A stretch of 64,000 bases of DNA from Verrucomicrobiota bacterium (GCA_016199935.1 JACQFS010000015.1:39455-103454); one strand, 5' to 3'; shown: positions 41,984 through 52,674, counted from the first letter of the stretch. Made by a program: numbers and translations. Notes: generated from the sequence alone by a model not told the origin.

Positions 41984-43264
41984 CTACACCGGCTCAAGGC
42001 CCGGAATCGTCCCCGTGCCGGAGCTGAACCGCTCCGTCTCGATCCCCAGCCGCTGGAGCATGGACACGTAGAGATTGCACAACGGCACCGGGTTTTGCTG
42101 ATCGAACGCCAGGTGTTGCCCGTGCTTGAAGCCGCCGCCCGCGAGCAGCACGGGCAGGTTCTTCGTCGAGTGCGTGCTCGCGTTGCCGAGGTTGCTGCTG
42201 AAGTAAATCATCGTCCGGTCGAGCAGGTTCCCGTCCTGTTCCTTCGTCTGCTTGAGCTTCGTCAGCAACTCGCGCAGCGCCTTCATCTTTTCCAGTTCGA
42301 TGGTCTTGAGCTGCGCGATCTTGTCGGGGTCCTGGCCGTGATGCGAGAGATCGTGATGGCCCTGCGTCACGCCGGGGATCGGCGGCACCTGGCTCGTGCC
42401 GAGCAACAGCATCGTCATGAGCCGCGTCGAATCTGTCTGGAGCGCGAGGTGCATGAGATCGAACATCAGTCGCGTCTTGCCGATGAGGTCGGCGGAGTTC
42501 TGGATGTTCTGCGGCGGCTTCGCTTCGACTTTCGGCTTGGGTTTCTTCGACCATTCCTCGGACGTCGCCATGCGCTGCTCCAGTTCGCGGACGCTGGTGA
42601 AATACTCATCCACCTTCTCCCGGTCGCGCGCGCCGAGCGACGGCTGCATCCGCTTCGACTGCTCGCGCACCGCGTCGAGGATGCTGCGGCCGTCGCGCAA
42701 CCGCCGCGCCTGCGCCTCCACTTCATCGGGCCGGCCGTCGAGGAAAAGCCGGCCGAAAACATTGGCCGGATAAAGGTCCGGCGGCACGAGCGCGCCGCTG
42801 CGCGTCCAAGAAAGCCCGAAGCCCTCGGCCGAAAACGACAGGCTGGGGAAGCGCGTCTGCCCGCCGATGCGCTCGGCGGCGAACTGGTCCACCGAGATGC
42901 TGTTGCGAAAGCCCGCGCGCAGTTCCGGGTGCGGCGCGCCGGTCAGGAAGCTGTAGATGGAATCGTGGGTCGAGCCGACATTCGGATGCGCCAGGCCGGA
43001 CATCACGGTGAAGTCGTTCCGAAAATCTTTCAGCGTCTCCAAGTAGGGCGAGAGTGGATAATTTTTTCCGGCCTGCTGCGGAAAGAAATTCGCCGGATGC
43101 ACCCCGAGAGGCGTGCAGATGCAGACCAGCCGCCGCGGCGGGGCGATCTTCCCCGCGGCGAACGCGCGCGGCTGAAATGATTCGAGCACCGGCAGCGCAA
43201 GCGTGACGCCGGCGGCGCGGAGGAAGGTGCGGCGGGTGACGGCGGAAGGAAGCGATGGAGTCAT
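41984..43264 (-). CDS. DUF1552 domain-containing secreted protein
   Basis: TRRTFLRAAGVTLALPVLESFQPRAFA N-terminus typical of DUF1552; adjacent to DUF1592. Confidence 0.9.
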   Translation of the reverse strand: MTPSLPSAVTRRTFLRAAGVTLALPVLESFQPRAFAAGKIAPPRRLVCICTPLGVHPANFFPQQAGKNYPLSPYLETLKDFRNDFTVMSGLAHPNVGSTHDSIYSFLTGAPHPELRAGFRNSISVDQFAAERIGGQTRFPSLSFSAEGFGLSWTRSGALVPPDLYPANVFGRLFLDGRPDEVEAQARRLRDGRSILDAVREQSKRMQPSLGARDREKVDEYFTSVRELEQRMATSEEWSKKPKPKVEAKPPQNIQNSADLIGKTRLMFDLMHLALQTDSTRLMTMLLLGTSQVPPIPGVTQGHHDLSHHGQDPDKIAQLKTIELEKMKALRELLTKLKQTKEQDGNLLDRTMIYFSSNLGNASTHSTKNLPVLLAGGGFKHGQHLAFDQQNPVPLCNLYVSMLQRLGIETERFSSGTGTIPGLEPV

Positions 43265-43292
43265 GGAGTGTTGGGGTTGAAGTTTCGGGCGC

Positions 43293-45710
43293 CTATTTCT
43301 CCTGAAAGAGTTTGCTCTGCGTGATCTCGTGGATGAGCGAGCGGAAGCCGTAGTTCTTCCCGCTCACCTTGCCGACGACCTCGCGGATTGCCGGCTGGTC
43401 GGCGGACTCCGGCGCGCCGCCCGTGGCGTAGGTCACGAGCTTCGCGGTGAGCGCGCGGGCGATCTGATCCTTGTCGGCGAGCAAGAGTCGCTTGAGTTCA
43501 TCAATGTCGTGGAACGCGCGGCCGTTGGGCAGCACATCGGCCGGATCCACTTTCGGCCCGTGTGAATAAGGCATCTTCTGTCCGTTCAGCGTCACAGATT
43601 TTCCGCTTCCCCGGACGCGATAGTAGTCACGCCAGCCGCCGATCACGTCGAAGCTCTCCAGCGCGAAACCCGGCGGATCAATCTTCACGTGGCAGCTCGC
43701 GCACGTCTCGATCGTCCGGTGCTTGGCCAGTTGCTCGCGGATGGTCGTCGCGCCGCGCGTGTCGGGTTCGAGTTGGGCAACGGCCTCGGGCGGCTTGGGC
43801 GGCGGCGTGCCGAGGATGCGATCGAGCACCCACGCGCCGCGCAAAACCGGCGACGTGGTCGTGCCGTTCGCCGTCACTTTCAACACGCTCGCCATCGTCA
43901 GCACCCCGCCGCGATGGCTGGCGGGCGGCAGCGACACGCGGCGGAACTCCCAGCCGTCCACGCCGGGGATGCCGTAATGCTTCGCGAGCCGGCCGTTGAG
44001 CATCGTGAAGTCGGAGGCGATGAAATTCGTGAGGCTCAGATCGTTCTTCAGCACCTCGGCGAAGAACAATTCCGTCTCGCGCACCATCGAGACCTTCAGC
44101 ATGTCATCGAAGTCGGGATAGAAAAGGTGGCTGGGCATCGTGAAATCAATGTCGCGCAGCCCGAGCCACTGGCCGGTGAAGTTCTCGGTGAACGCTGTGG
44201 CCTTCGATGAGTTGAGGAGCCGCTCGACCTGCGCGCGAAGCGTCGCTGGTTGCGAAAGCTTTCGGTGTTCGGCGAGCGTGAGCAGTTCCTCGTCGGGCAT
44301 CGTGCTCCACAGGAAATACGAGAGCCGGCTCGCGAGCGCGAAGTCATCAAGTTTGCCGGGCGGTTCGCGCAAGAAAAGGAAATCAGGCGACGCCATGATC
44401 GCGGTGAGGCCGACGCGCATGGCTTTCTCGAAGGAATACTTCTCCGCCAGCCGCGCCTCGACGAGGGAAAGAATGGGTTTGATGTCGGCCTCGGTCACGG
44501 GCCGGCGAAATGCGCGGCGCGCAAACTTGAGGAGGATGTTTTTCGCATCGGCTTGCGGACTCTCCGAGACGACCTCCATGCGATCACGCTGGTTGTAGAT
44601 CGGCGACGACGCCTGTTTCAAATCACCGAAGAGCCGGCGGTGACTTTCGGGCGGCCACGTTTCATTGAGCGGGCCTTCGACCTCCACCCAATCAATCGCC
44701 AGTCCCGGCTCCGTCCATGCCTCGGCCCCCACCTTGCTGATTTCGCGCGCGCCGGCCAGTCCGTAGGGCAGGACCGAGATCGAAGTCTTCGGCTCCATGT
44801 GATCCACGAACTCGATCACCTTCGCCTTGTCCGCGGGCGCGTCGAAATAGCCGACGAGATGCCCCTTCGGGCCACCCATGCCCGCGCTGCCGCTCCACAC
44901 CTGAAACGTGACCGGCTTGCCCGCGCTCTGCACCGCCGAGGCTGAGATGCGGAAGCGATACCGCCCGCGTTCGCTGGGATAAAACGGCGAGAGCAAAATC
45001 TTCTGCCACGCCGACGAGGAGAACATCACCACGCCGCCGTCGTCGCGGATGCGGAAAACTTTTTCCCCGGTGCTCCGGAGATGTTGCGTCTCGGTGAGGC
45101 GAATGTGCTTCTGCATCGCCGGCGGCTTGGGCCGGTTGGCGATGGCCTGATTGAGCGCCGCGTCGGCCGCTTCAAGATACCGGTCCATCGAGAAAGACGA
45201 AATGTGCAGCGCGTCGCCGATGTTGTCGAAGCCGCTGGCCGCCGTGTCGAGCGGCAGCAACTCCTTCAACTGCGCATCCACACCGAGCAGGTCGCGCACG
45301 GTGTTTTCGTATTCCACTCGATTGAGCCGGCGCAGGACCACGCGCCCCTCGGTCGCGCGCCGCTTCGCCGCCGCCTCGTCGAGCCGCGCGGTGATGCGGC
45401 GCACGACTGACTGCGCCTGGGCCGCGTCCGGGCGCGGCTCCTTCTTCGGCGGCATCTCGCCCGACTCGATGCGCGACGCGATCTCGTGCCAGCGCTCGAA
45501 ATTTTCCCGCAGCGAGAAGTCCGTCGTGAGCTGGTCGAGCCGCAGGTCGCCCTTGGATTTTTCCGGCCCGTGGCAGCGCAGACAATTCTTCTCGAAGAAC
45601 GCGGCCACTTGGGAATCCACCTTCGGTGCGGCCTCCGCCGCGCCGAGTGATCGCGCGGCCACCGCAAAGCAAAGGCAAAGCAGAAGCAGAGTTTTGCGTG
45701 GCGCAATCAT
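43293..45710 (-). CDS. DUF1592/DUF1587/DUF1588/DUF1585 cytochrome-like protein
   Basis: NCLRCHGPEKSKGDLRLDQL, RRLNRVEYENTVRDLLGVD, CASCHVKIDPPGFALESFDVIG; ATG at 45710. Confidence 0.93.
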   Translation of the reverse strand: MIAPRKTLLLLCLCFAVAARSLGAAEAAPKVDSQVAAFFEKNCLRCHGPEKSKGDLRLDQLTTDFSLRENFERWHEIASRIESGEMPPKKEPRPDAAQAQSVVRRITARLDEAAAKRRATEGRVVLRRLNRVEYENTVRDLLGVDAQLKELLPLDTAASGFDNIGDALHISSFSMDRYLEAADAALNQAIANRPKPPAMQKHIRLTETQHLRSTGEKVFRIRDDGGVVMFSSSAWQKILLSPFYPSERGRYRFRISASAVQSAGKPVTFQVWSGSAGMGGPKGHLVGYFDAPADKAKVIEFVDHMEPKTSISVLPYGLAGAREISKVGAEAWTEPGLAIDWVEVEGPLNETWPPESHRRLFGDLKQASSPIYNQRDRMEVVSESPQADAKNILLKFARRAFRRPVTEADIKPILSLVEARLAEKYSFEKAMRVGLTAIMASPDFLFLREPPGKLDDFALASRLSYFLWSTMPDEELLTLAEHRKLSQPATLRAQVERLLNSSKATAFTENFTGQWLGLRDIDFTMPSHLFYPDFDDMLKVSMVRETELFFAEVLKNDLSLTNFIASDFTMLNGRLAKHYGIPGVDGWEFRRVSLPPASHRGGVLTMASVLKVTANGTTTSPVLRGAWVLDRILGTPPPKPPEAVAQLEPDTRGATTIREQLAKHRTIETCASCHVKIDPPGFALESFDVIGGWRDYYRVRGSGKSVTLNGQKMPYSHGPKVDPADVLPNGRAFHDIDELKRLLLADKDQIARALTAKLVTYATGGAPESADQPAIREVVGKVSGKNYGFRSLIHEITQSKLFQEK

Positions 45711-45795
45711 GTGAGGTGAGAACGGCCGGAGCATACTCCCTCCGGACGAACTGGCTCAAGCATTCAGACGAGGCGCGAACCCGACTGACTCAAAC

Positions 45796-46692
45796 TTATC
45801 TGGCTTCGAGCCAGCCCATGCTTTTCATCCATTCGCCGCAGCGCGCGGGCCAGTCGCTGATGGGGTCCTTGCTCTTCCTCATGCCGAAGCCGTGGCCGCC
45901 TTTGGTCAAAATGTGAAGCTCGGCGGGGAGATTGCGCCTCTTGTATTCGAGGTAAAGCATCGCGGCCTCGACCGGGTTCGACTTGTCGTCGTGCGCGACA
46001 AGGAAGAACGCGGGCGGCGCATCGGCCGGCACGCTGAAGCCTTCGCGGAACTTCGACTTGTCGTTCGCGTCGAGAAAGCCGCCGCCGTAGATGAACACGA
46101 GAAAGTCCGGCCCGCGCGGGTCATCCAGCTCCGGCTTCTGCGGATACGTGCGCGCGCCGCGATCCCACGCGGCATGGCCCGCGAGATTTCCGCCGGCGGA
46201 AAATCCGAGCAGGCCCACGCGCTTCGGATCGAGTTTCCACTCCGCCGCGTGATGCCGCACGAGCCCGAGCGCACGCTGCGCATCATGCACTGGCAATGTG
46301 AACATTTCTTTCTCGTCGCGCGTGGGCGTGCGGTATTTCAGCAGCACCGCTGTGACGCCGAGCGAGTTGAACCACTCGCAGACCTGCGTGCCCTCGTGCG
46401 CCCACGAGAGAAACATATAGCCGCCACCCGGCGCGACGATGACGGACGCGCCGTTCGGTTTCTCCGCGCGATAGACCGTGATCGTCGGCTCGGTGACATC
46501 GCTCACGCGATTTGAATTTGCCGGACCGTAGGAGTTGATGAGCTTGATGGTCGCCTCGGACTTCGGCGTCATCGCGCTCGGCGGGCCGTCGGGCCAGAGC
46601 TTGAGCGTGAGCGGTTCCGCCGCGGCGAGGGACAGGGCGCGAAACGTGCAGAGCATCGTGAGAACGAGGGTCAAAGGGTGAGGAGTGCGCAT
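45796..46692 (-). CDS. Alpha/beta hydrolase (BD-FAE/acetyl-xylan-esterase-like)
   Basis: VIVAPGGGYMFLSWAHEG, VGLLGFSAGGNLAGHAA nucleophile elbow; ATG at 46692 with signal peptide. Confidence 0.87.
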   Translation of the reverse strand: MRTPHPLTLVLTMLCTFRALSLAAAEPLTLKLWPDGPPSAMTPKSEATIKLINSYGPANSNRVSDVTEPTITVYRAEKPNGASVIVAPGGGYMFLSWAHEGTQVCEWFNSLGVTAVLLKYRTPTRDEKEMFTLPVHDAQRALGLVRHHAAEWKLDPKRVGLLGFSAGGNLAGHAAWDRGARTYPQKPELDDPRGPDFLVFIYGGGFLDANDKSKFREGFSVPADAPPAFFLVAHDDKSNPVEAAMLYLEYKRRNLPAELHILTKGGHGFGMRKSKDPISDWPARCGEWMKSMGWLEAR

Positions 46693-46741
46693 GAATCGGA
46701 GCATACCGGGTCCATCCCCGGCGAAAAGCTTTCTGCGGATG

Positions 46742-46763
46742 CGCCCGGCGCAATCGCCGGGCG
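46742..46763. repeat. Short palindrome cgcccggcg-caat-cgccgggcg
   Basis: Perfect 9-bp stem in the divergent intergenic region. Confidence 0.5.
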
Positions 46764-46811
46764 TAGTTCTGTTTGCTTCAACGCTCACTCTGGCCCATTC
46801 TCCGTGCCGTA

Positions 46812-48617
46812 ATGGCGAACAAGCCCAAGACCAAACCCGTGGACGCAAAGGCGTTCCTGCCGATGTCGCGCGCCGAGATGGACGCGCGCGGGTGGGACGC
46901 GCTCGACGTTCTCATCATCACCGGCGACGCGTATGTGGACCATCCGTCGTTCGGCACGGCGATGATTGGGCGCTATCTCGAAGCAAAAGGTTTGCGCGTC
47001 GGCGTCGTCGCGCAGCCGGACTGGACGAAGATCGAATCCATCGCGGTCATGGGTGCGCCGAAACTTTTCGTCGGCGTCACGGCGGGCAATCTCGACTCGA
47101 TGCTCTCGAACTACACGGCCGCGCGGCACAAGCGGAAGGACGACGTTTACAGCGCCGGCGGCGTTCCCGGCAAACGGCCGAACCACGCGGCCGTCGTGTA
47201 TTCGCAAATGGCGCGGCGCGCATTTCCCGGCGTGCCCGTCGTGCTCGGCGGCATGGAGGCCTCGATGCGCCGCGTCGCGCACTACGATTTCTGGGAGGAC
47301 AAACTGCGCCCCTCGATCATGGCCGACGCGAAGCCGGACGTGCTCATCTACGGCATGGGCGAACGCGCCGTGATCGAAATCGCGGACCGCCTCCGCGCGG
47401 GCAACCGCGACTTCAGCGGCATCCGCGGCACCGCGCTGTTCCTCGGCGCGAAGGCCACGGCCGCGGCTGACTTCAGCGAGTGCCTCATCCTGCCGTCGTG
47501 GGAGGATTTGCAGGCCGACAAAAAACATCTCATGCGCCTGACGAAAGTCGTGGAGGCGCAGCAGACGCCGTATTGCGGCAAGCGCCTCGTGCAGATGCAC
47601 GGCAACCGCGCCGTGGTCCAGGAGCCGCCCGCGATGCCGGTGGACGGCCCTGAGCTCGACGCGCTCTACGAGCTTCCGTTCCAGCGCGCGGCGCATCCGA
47701 GCTACACCGAACCCGTGCCCGGCTTCGCGACGATCAAGGATTCGATCATCGTCTCGCGCGGCTGCGCGGGCGGCTGCACATTCTGCGGGCTGGGATTTCA
47801 TCAGGGAAAATTTTTGTCGAGCCGCAGCGTCGAGTCCGTCACGCGCGAGATCAACAAGCTCGCCGAGTCCGATTCCTTTCGCGGCACCATCTCCGATCTC
47901 GGCGGGCCGACGGCGAATCTTTACGCCGCGCAAAACGGCCACGCCGAAGAATGCAAGAAGTGCCACCGCCCGAGCTGCCTCTGGCCGAGCATCTGCCCCG
48001 TTTTCAAGGTGGACGAGCAGCAGCAGCTCGACCTGCTCCGCAGCTCACGCACGCAGCCCGGCGTGAAGCACGTTTTCGTGCAGTCCGGCATCCGCATGGA
48101 CGTCGCTCTGCGCACGCCGACCTATCTCAAGGAACTCGTGCAACACCACGTCAGCGGCCACATGAAGGTCGCGCCCGAGCACATGAACCCCGAGGTGCTG
48201 CGGAAAATGCGCAAGCCCGCCGGAGATTTTCAGGGTTTCATGGAAAAGTTTTTCGAGCTGAGCGAGGAAGCCGGCAAGGAGCAATATCTCGTGCCGTATT
48301 TCATTTCGAGCTTCCACGGCTGCACGGAAAAGGAGATGGGCGCAGTGGAAAGTTTTCTGAAGAAGGAAAAGTGGAACCTGCAGCAGGTGCAGGATTTCAT
48401 CCCGCTGCCGATGACCGGCGCCGCGGCGATGTATGTGACCGGCCTCGACATCAACAGCGAGGAATCCATCCCCGTCGTGCGCAACGCCGGTGACCGCGAA
48501 CGCCAGAAACGGATGCTGCGCCCCAACGCGGCGCACGAGGTTCGCGTGACCGGCAGCCGCAGCGGCCGGCGCCCGACTGCCGCGGATGCCGTGGCGGACC
48601 TTGACGTGGTGGATTGA
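46812..48617 (+). CDS. ygiQ: YgiQ family radical SAM protein
   Basis: FLPMSRAEMDARGWDALDVLIITGDAYVDHPSFG; radical SAM CAGGCTFCGLGF; ATG at 46812. Confidence 0.93.
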   Translation: MANKPKTKPVDAKAFLPMSRAEMDARGWDALDVLIITGDAYVDHPSFGTAMIGRYLEAKGLRVGVVAQPDWTKIESIAVMGAPKLFVGVTAGNLDSMLSNYTAARHKRKDDVYSAGGVPGKRPNHAAVVYSQMARRAFPGVPVVLGGMEASMRRVAHYDFWEDKLRPSIMADAKPDVLIYGMGERAVIEIADRLRAGNRDFSGIRGTALFLGAKATAAADFSECLILPSWEDLQADKKHLMRLTKVVEAQQTPYCGKRLVQMHGNRAVVQEPPAMPVDGPELDALYELPFQRAAHPSYTEPVPGFATIKDSIIVSRGCAGGCTFCGLGFHQGKFLSSRSVESVTREINKLAESDSFRGTISDLGGPTANLYAAQNGHAEECKKCHRPSCLWPSICPVFKVDEQQQLDLLRSSRTQPGVKHVFVQSGIRMDVALRTPTYLKELVQHHVSGHMKVAPEHMNPEVLRKMRKPAGDFQGFMEKFFELSEEAGKEQYLVPYFISSFHGCTEKEMGAVESFLKKEKWNLQQVQDFIPLPMTGAAAMYVTGLDINSEESIPVVRNAGDRERQKRMLRPNAAHEVRVTGSRSGRRPTAADAVADLDVVD

Positions 48618-48635
48618 GCCGTTCCACCCGGACTC

Positions 48636-50753
48636 TCATTTCACTTCGAGCCGCGCGACGTCCTTCGCGCTGAGGGCGCGGCTGAAGAGGGCGATTTCAT
48701 CGAGACGGCCTTCCCAGTTGGAGTCGTTGTCGCTGCGGCCGCCGAAGAAAAGCTGGTCGAGGCCGGCAGGGGATTTCGCGGCGGCCTTGGTTTCCATCTC
48801 CAGTTGGCCATTGAGGTAAACGCGCACGTTCTGGGCGTCGCGCACAAGGACGACATGCTGCCATTGCCAGCGGGGGATTTCGGTTTTGCCGGCGGCAACA
48901 TTCTTCGCGTCGTCGCCGTGGAAGAAGATGAGGCGGCCGGTGTGCGCGCTCCTGCCGCCGATACCGAGGTGATCGCCGAAAGCGCCGAGTCCGTGGTCGC
49001 GACCGCGCGAGAAGAGCCAACCGCTCACGTCACGCCCGTCATTCGGCATTCCGTTCCAGAGCCACAGCGAAACGGAGTAGCGGTCGCCGAGTCCATCGAG
49101 GCGCGCGCGCACGCGGCCACCGACGAAGTGCGGCGCGCGGTTCACATCACCCTTCGCGCAGAATTCCGTCGAGCGCGGGCCTTCGAGATAGTAGGTGATC
49201 CCGGGTTCATAAACCGCGTCGTGGCCGTGGCCGGTGGCATCAGCGGCGTGGGGGCCGGTGAATTCGTTCAGCCGCCAGTAGGCCGCGGGCTTGGCATTGA
49301 GGATCGCACGCGCAGCGGGGCCGTCAGCAAGTTTCCACGCACGACGCGGCTGGCCGCTGACTTTTTCCAGCAGGTTGATCGCGGCCTCCGCGATCTTCGG
49401 CTCGGCCTGAACTTCGAGCCCCGCCGAGCGCGCGGCCCACGTGTTGTAGCCGCCGAAGGGATGCTGCTCCGGCGGCGGAATGTAGCCGTCGCCGCCGTTG
49501 GCGAGTTCGATGACGATGTTGTGCGCGAGCGGGCTGGCGGCCTTGATCTTCAAACCCGTGACCGCATACGTCTCGCACGGCGTCGTGGCGATGCCGATGT
49601 CGCCGATGCGCAACGCCTGCACCACGATCTCGGTCCGCTGTCGCTCGTTGAGGATGATCTGCTCGCGCGCGTAAACTTCCGTCGGCGTCTTCGCGAGCGC
49701 GTTGGTCATCGCGGCGACGGTGCGCTGCGCCCATTCGAGGCGCTGCTTGTCGGGCACGCGATAGTTCAACGTCATCCGCCGCTCGGCCATCGCGACGTCG
49801 GCGTCGGCGCGATGCTTGATGCCCGCGTAGGCTGTCATCGCGATGTCGAGCAGGCCCTTGGTGTATTCGTCAATCGTCGGCTTGGGCCGGTCCTTCTCGG
49901 GAATCTTGTAGTCCGTCCGGTAAATGTCGCCGCTGCACCCGTGCGACATGATGCCGACGAACGGCGGCTTTCCCTTCGCCGCCTCGGGCGCGATGCGTGC
50001 CCTCAAACCCTCCGCGAACAATCCGAAATAGTCTGCGCTGATGTCGCGGTCGCCGAAGTAGTGCATGGAAAAATTTCCCAGCACCGCGATGGGCCGGCCG
50101 TCGCGCGACTGGATGGAAATGATCGAGATATCCGGGTCCTTCGGTCCGGCCTCGCCGGTCACGTCGTCCCACTTGCGGCCGGCGTGCATGTTCGCGCGGA
50201 CGCTCATGTTGCCGAACGGATCCTCCGCGAGCCGGTCCGGCCGGCGAATCCACTGGCGCAGCGCGGTGAAATCGCCCGCATCGCCCTTCGCAAAACCCAC
50301 GCGCGCCGGCTCCAGATTTTTCTGCGCCGCGGCGATGGCTTCGGCAATTTTGTCCCGCAGAAAGGGCACGTAACGCGGGTCCGCGTCGGTGCCGAGGCAG
50401 CCCATCGAGGCCGGCGCGCTGTGCGCGTGCGTCGCGGAGATCAGCATCCGATTAGTCGCAATGCCCGTGCGCTTGGACGTGAGGGCCTTCGCCTCATCGA
50501 GCAGCGGCCGGCCCATCATGCAACTGTCCACCACGACGATGACGCATTGCTCCTTGCCATCGCCGAGCGCGATGGCACGGGCGTTCACGCGCGTGTTCAC
50601 GTTGCTCACCGTGCGGCTGATCATCCCGCCGTTCACGAGCACCGGCAGCGTCGGCGGCGTGACGTCAATCACGGCGGCGCCGGCCTTGAACTCCGCGCGG
50701 GCGGACGCAGCGCAGAGCGTGAGGAGGGCGAGGGTGAGAGTGAGGGTTTTCAT
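48636..50753 (-). CDS. Neutral ceramidase-like protein with C-terminal LamG-like domain
   Basis: FKAGAAVIDVTPP, LISATHAHSAP; C-terminal RHWQHVVLVRDAQNVRVYLNGQ-type LamG strand pattern (WQWQHVVLVRDAQNVRVYLNGQLE). Confidence 0.82.
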   Translation of the reverse strand: MKTLTLTLALLTLCAASARAEFKAGAAVIDVTPPTLPVLVNGGMISRTVSNVNTRVNARAIALGDGKEQCVIVVVDSCMMGRPLLDEAKALTSKRTGIATNRMLISATHAHSAPASMGCLGTDADPRYVPFLRDKIAEAIAAAQKNLEPARVGFAKGDAGDFTALRQWIRRPDRLAEDPFGNMSVRANMHAGRKWDDVTGEAGPKDPDISIISIQSRDGRPIAVLGNFSMHYFGDRDISADYFGLFAEGLRARIAPEAAKGKPPFVGIMSHGCSGDIYRTDYKIPEKDRPKPTIDEYTKGLLDIAMTAYAGIKHRADADVAMAERRMTLNYRVPDKQRLEWAQRTVAAMTNALAKTPTEVYAREQIILNERQRTEIVVQALRIGDIGIATTPCETYAVTGLKIKAASPLAHNIVIELANGGDGYIPPPEQHPFGGYNTWAARSAGLEVQAEPKIAEAAINLLEKVSGQPRRAWKLADGPAARAILNAKPAAYWRLNEFTGPHAADATGHGHDAVYEPGITYYLEGPRSTEFCAKGDVNRAPHFVGGRVRARLDGLGDRYSVSLWLWNGMPNDGRDVSGWLFSRGRDHGLGAFGDHLGIGGRSAHTGRLIFFHGDDAKNVAAGKTEIPRWQWQHVVLVRDAQNVRVYLNGQLEMETKAAAKSPAGLDQLFFGGRSDNDSNWEGRLDEIALFSRALSAKDVARLEVK

Positions 50754-50889
50754 GATCATTTCGGATTGTGAGTTTGGATTGCGGCAAAGGAATGGAGGCA
50801 GGGGAATGAATAACGGAAGCAAATCATTCGCTTGCCCCCATTCGTCTGCAAAAAGTTTTCATCGGGATGGCACACGAGACGCACTGTGC

Positions 50890-51739
50890 TTACTTCTTTG
50901 GTTTGGGTGCCGCTGTCCGCAAATCCCTTTTGCACATCGGATCATTCGGCACTGGCTGTCCGGTTTGCTCGACCGGCTGATTGAAAAGGTATCGCCACAC
51001 TGCTTCGTGGATGAACTTGCCCGACGCGTCCTTCACCGCCGCGCCGCCAGGCGTGACGGAGCTGTGGGCACGCTTGGCGTCTTTCTTAGAACATCACCAC
51101 GCGGTCCACCTTCACGTGCTTGGCAAAGCGCGCCGCCGTGGTCGAGCCGTGCGAACTGCCGGAGATGATCACGCGATCCCAGCGCAGGCCCGCCTTGTCG
51201 TCGGTGAGGAAAAAATCCCAGCGGCCCTGCGGATTCACCTTCGCGAGGTGCTTCACGAACTGCACCGAGCGCTCCATCATGCCGTCAGGCTTGGGAATGT
51301 TCACCAACGGGCTGAAGTCCTCGCCCGTCGCGGCTTCGAGGCGGATATTGCCGAGCAGTTGGCCATCGTCGCCGGGTGACTTGTCGCCGAACTTGCCGAA
51401 CCAGCCGTTCGCGTAGTGCACCTGGATCGCGTGGAGGCCATAGCTGTTGACGCGCTCGAACAAATTCTTGTTGTGCCCCATGAGCCAGATGACCAGCTTG
51501 CCCTGCGGCTTCACGCGGGTGTCCACCGCGGCGTTCTCGGTGTCGGCGGGCTTGCCACCCTTCTCGAAGACAAAACCAATTTCCGGATGCGGCCGAGCAC
51601 GCGGATCAATCTGGCTGGCCCGCGCGGTGAGTTCGTAACGCTGCGGCTTTGGGTCGTTGAACGCGGATGGCGCATCGGCCGCGGTGAGTTGGCCGCAAAG
51701 AACGCAAAGGGACACAAAGAAGATGACATTGCTTTTCAT
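50890..51739 (-). pseudogene. Decayed secreted alpha/beta hydrolase (N-terminal ORF 51086-51739 plus frameshifted C-terminal remnant 50890-51089)
   Basis: ORF from 51739 stops abruptly after DRVVMF. The next frame reads KKDAKRAHSSVTPGGAAVKDASGKFIHEAVWRYLFNQPVEQTGQPVPNDPMCKRDLRTAAPKPKK*. Confidence 0.65.
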
Positions 51740-52674
51740 TTGGCGGACGGGGCTTTGAGTTTTTCGATGAGGTAATCCTGAATCGTCGCGTGTTTCACGC
51801 CGGGCGCGCCGGGATAGACGAGTTCGCACTCGACGCCGGCGTTCTTGCAACGCTCCTGCAACTTCACGCCGAAGTTCGACGTGTGCGTCGGGTCTTCGCG
51901 ATCCTGACCGAGTGCGGGCGGCGTGGTGTAGTTGAGGTAAACGGGCGGATCGTCCGCGGTGACGAGCGCGTAGGGCGAAAACTCGGCAATCCACGGGAGG
52001 ATCGTGTCGCGCCTGGCGAGGAACTCGTCGAATGCGGAAAGATTCTTCGCCGGATCACCCTTGAAGCCGAACGCGTGACCGCCGTAACGGCTGTTGGGCG
52101 TCCACTCCTTCATCTGCGCGGGATCGAGCGACGTCTGCGCCTTCGCCACCGCTGCGCACCAGAGGCGGGTGGACTCGCGCGCGACGGGATCGTTGCTTTT
52201 CGGATCGGCCATGTCGGGATGAAACGCGAGCCACAGCGACGAGCACGCGCCCGCGCTGCTGCCGGTCGCGGCGACGCGCGCCTTGTCAATGTTCCACTCG
52301 GCGGCCTTGCTGCGGACGAACTGCAACGCGCGCGCGGCATCGAGCAGCGGGCCTTTCACTGGAGGAACCAGTTTGTCCGCCTCGGCCTGCGGGATGAAAC
52401 GGTAGTTGATGGCGACGACGGAAATGCCCGCCGCAAGATATTGGGCCGTGTTATTGAAACCTGACTTGTCGCCGTTCAGCCAGCCGCCGCCGTGGATGAC
52501 AAACACGAGCGGCGTGGGCCTATCCGACTGCGCCTTGGAGAAGTCGAGCACGTTCCGCTCATGCGGGCCGTAGGGGACATTCGCGAGCGTGGGCTTGGGG
52601 GGTGCGCCCGGCGCGGCAGCCAGTTGGCCGCAAAGAACGCAGAGAGACGCAATGAAGGCGATGGCCCCGGTCAT
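51736..52674 (-). CDS. Secreted alpha/beta hydrolase (carboxylesterase-like), tandem copy A
   Basis: VFVIHGGGWLNGDKSG, VAATGSSAGACSSLWLAFHPDMADP; ATG at 52674 overlaps the upstream stop (ATGA). Confidence 0.9.
   Translation of the reverse strand: MTGAIAFIASLCVLCGQLAAAPGAPPKPTLANVPYGPHERNVLDFSKAQSDRPTPLVFVIHGGGWLNGDKSGFNNTAQYLAAGISVVAINYRFIPQAEADKLVPPVKGPLLDAARALQFVRSKAAEWNIDKARVAATGSSAGACSSLWLAFHPDMADPKSNDPVARESTRLWCAAVAKAQTSLDPAQMKEWTPNSRYGGHAFGFKGDPAKNLSAFDEFLARRDTILPWIAEFSPYALVTADDPPVYLNYTTPPALGQDREDPTHTSNFGVKLQERCKNAGVECELVYPGAPGVKHATIQDYLIEKLKAPSAK

Noticed and set aside
46742-46763. Rho-independent terminator
   Set aside because: Strong stem but no T-tract on either side, and located between divergent genes, so termination is unlikely.
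47951-48493. Alternative-frame ORFs within the YgiQ gene
   Set aside because: Overlap a well-supported radical SAM protein; Arg-rich out-of-frame translation.
51740-51994. N-terminal 85-residue extension of the 51086-51994 ORF (MDCRVFALRARHRG...)
   Set aside because: It is the out-of-frame translation of the end of the neighbouring hydrolase gene; the signal-peptide Met at 51739 is the better start.
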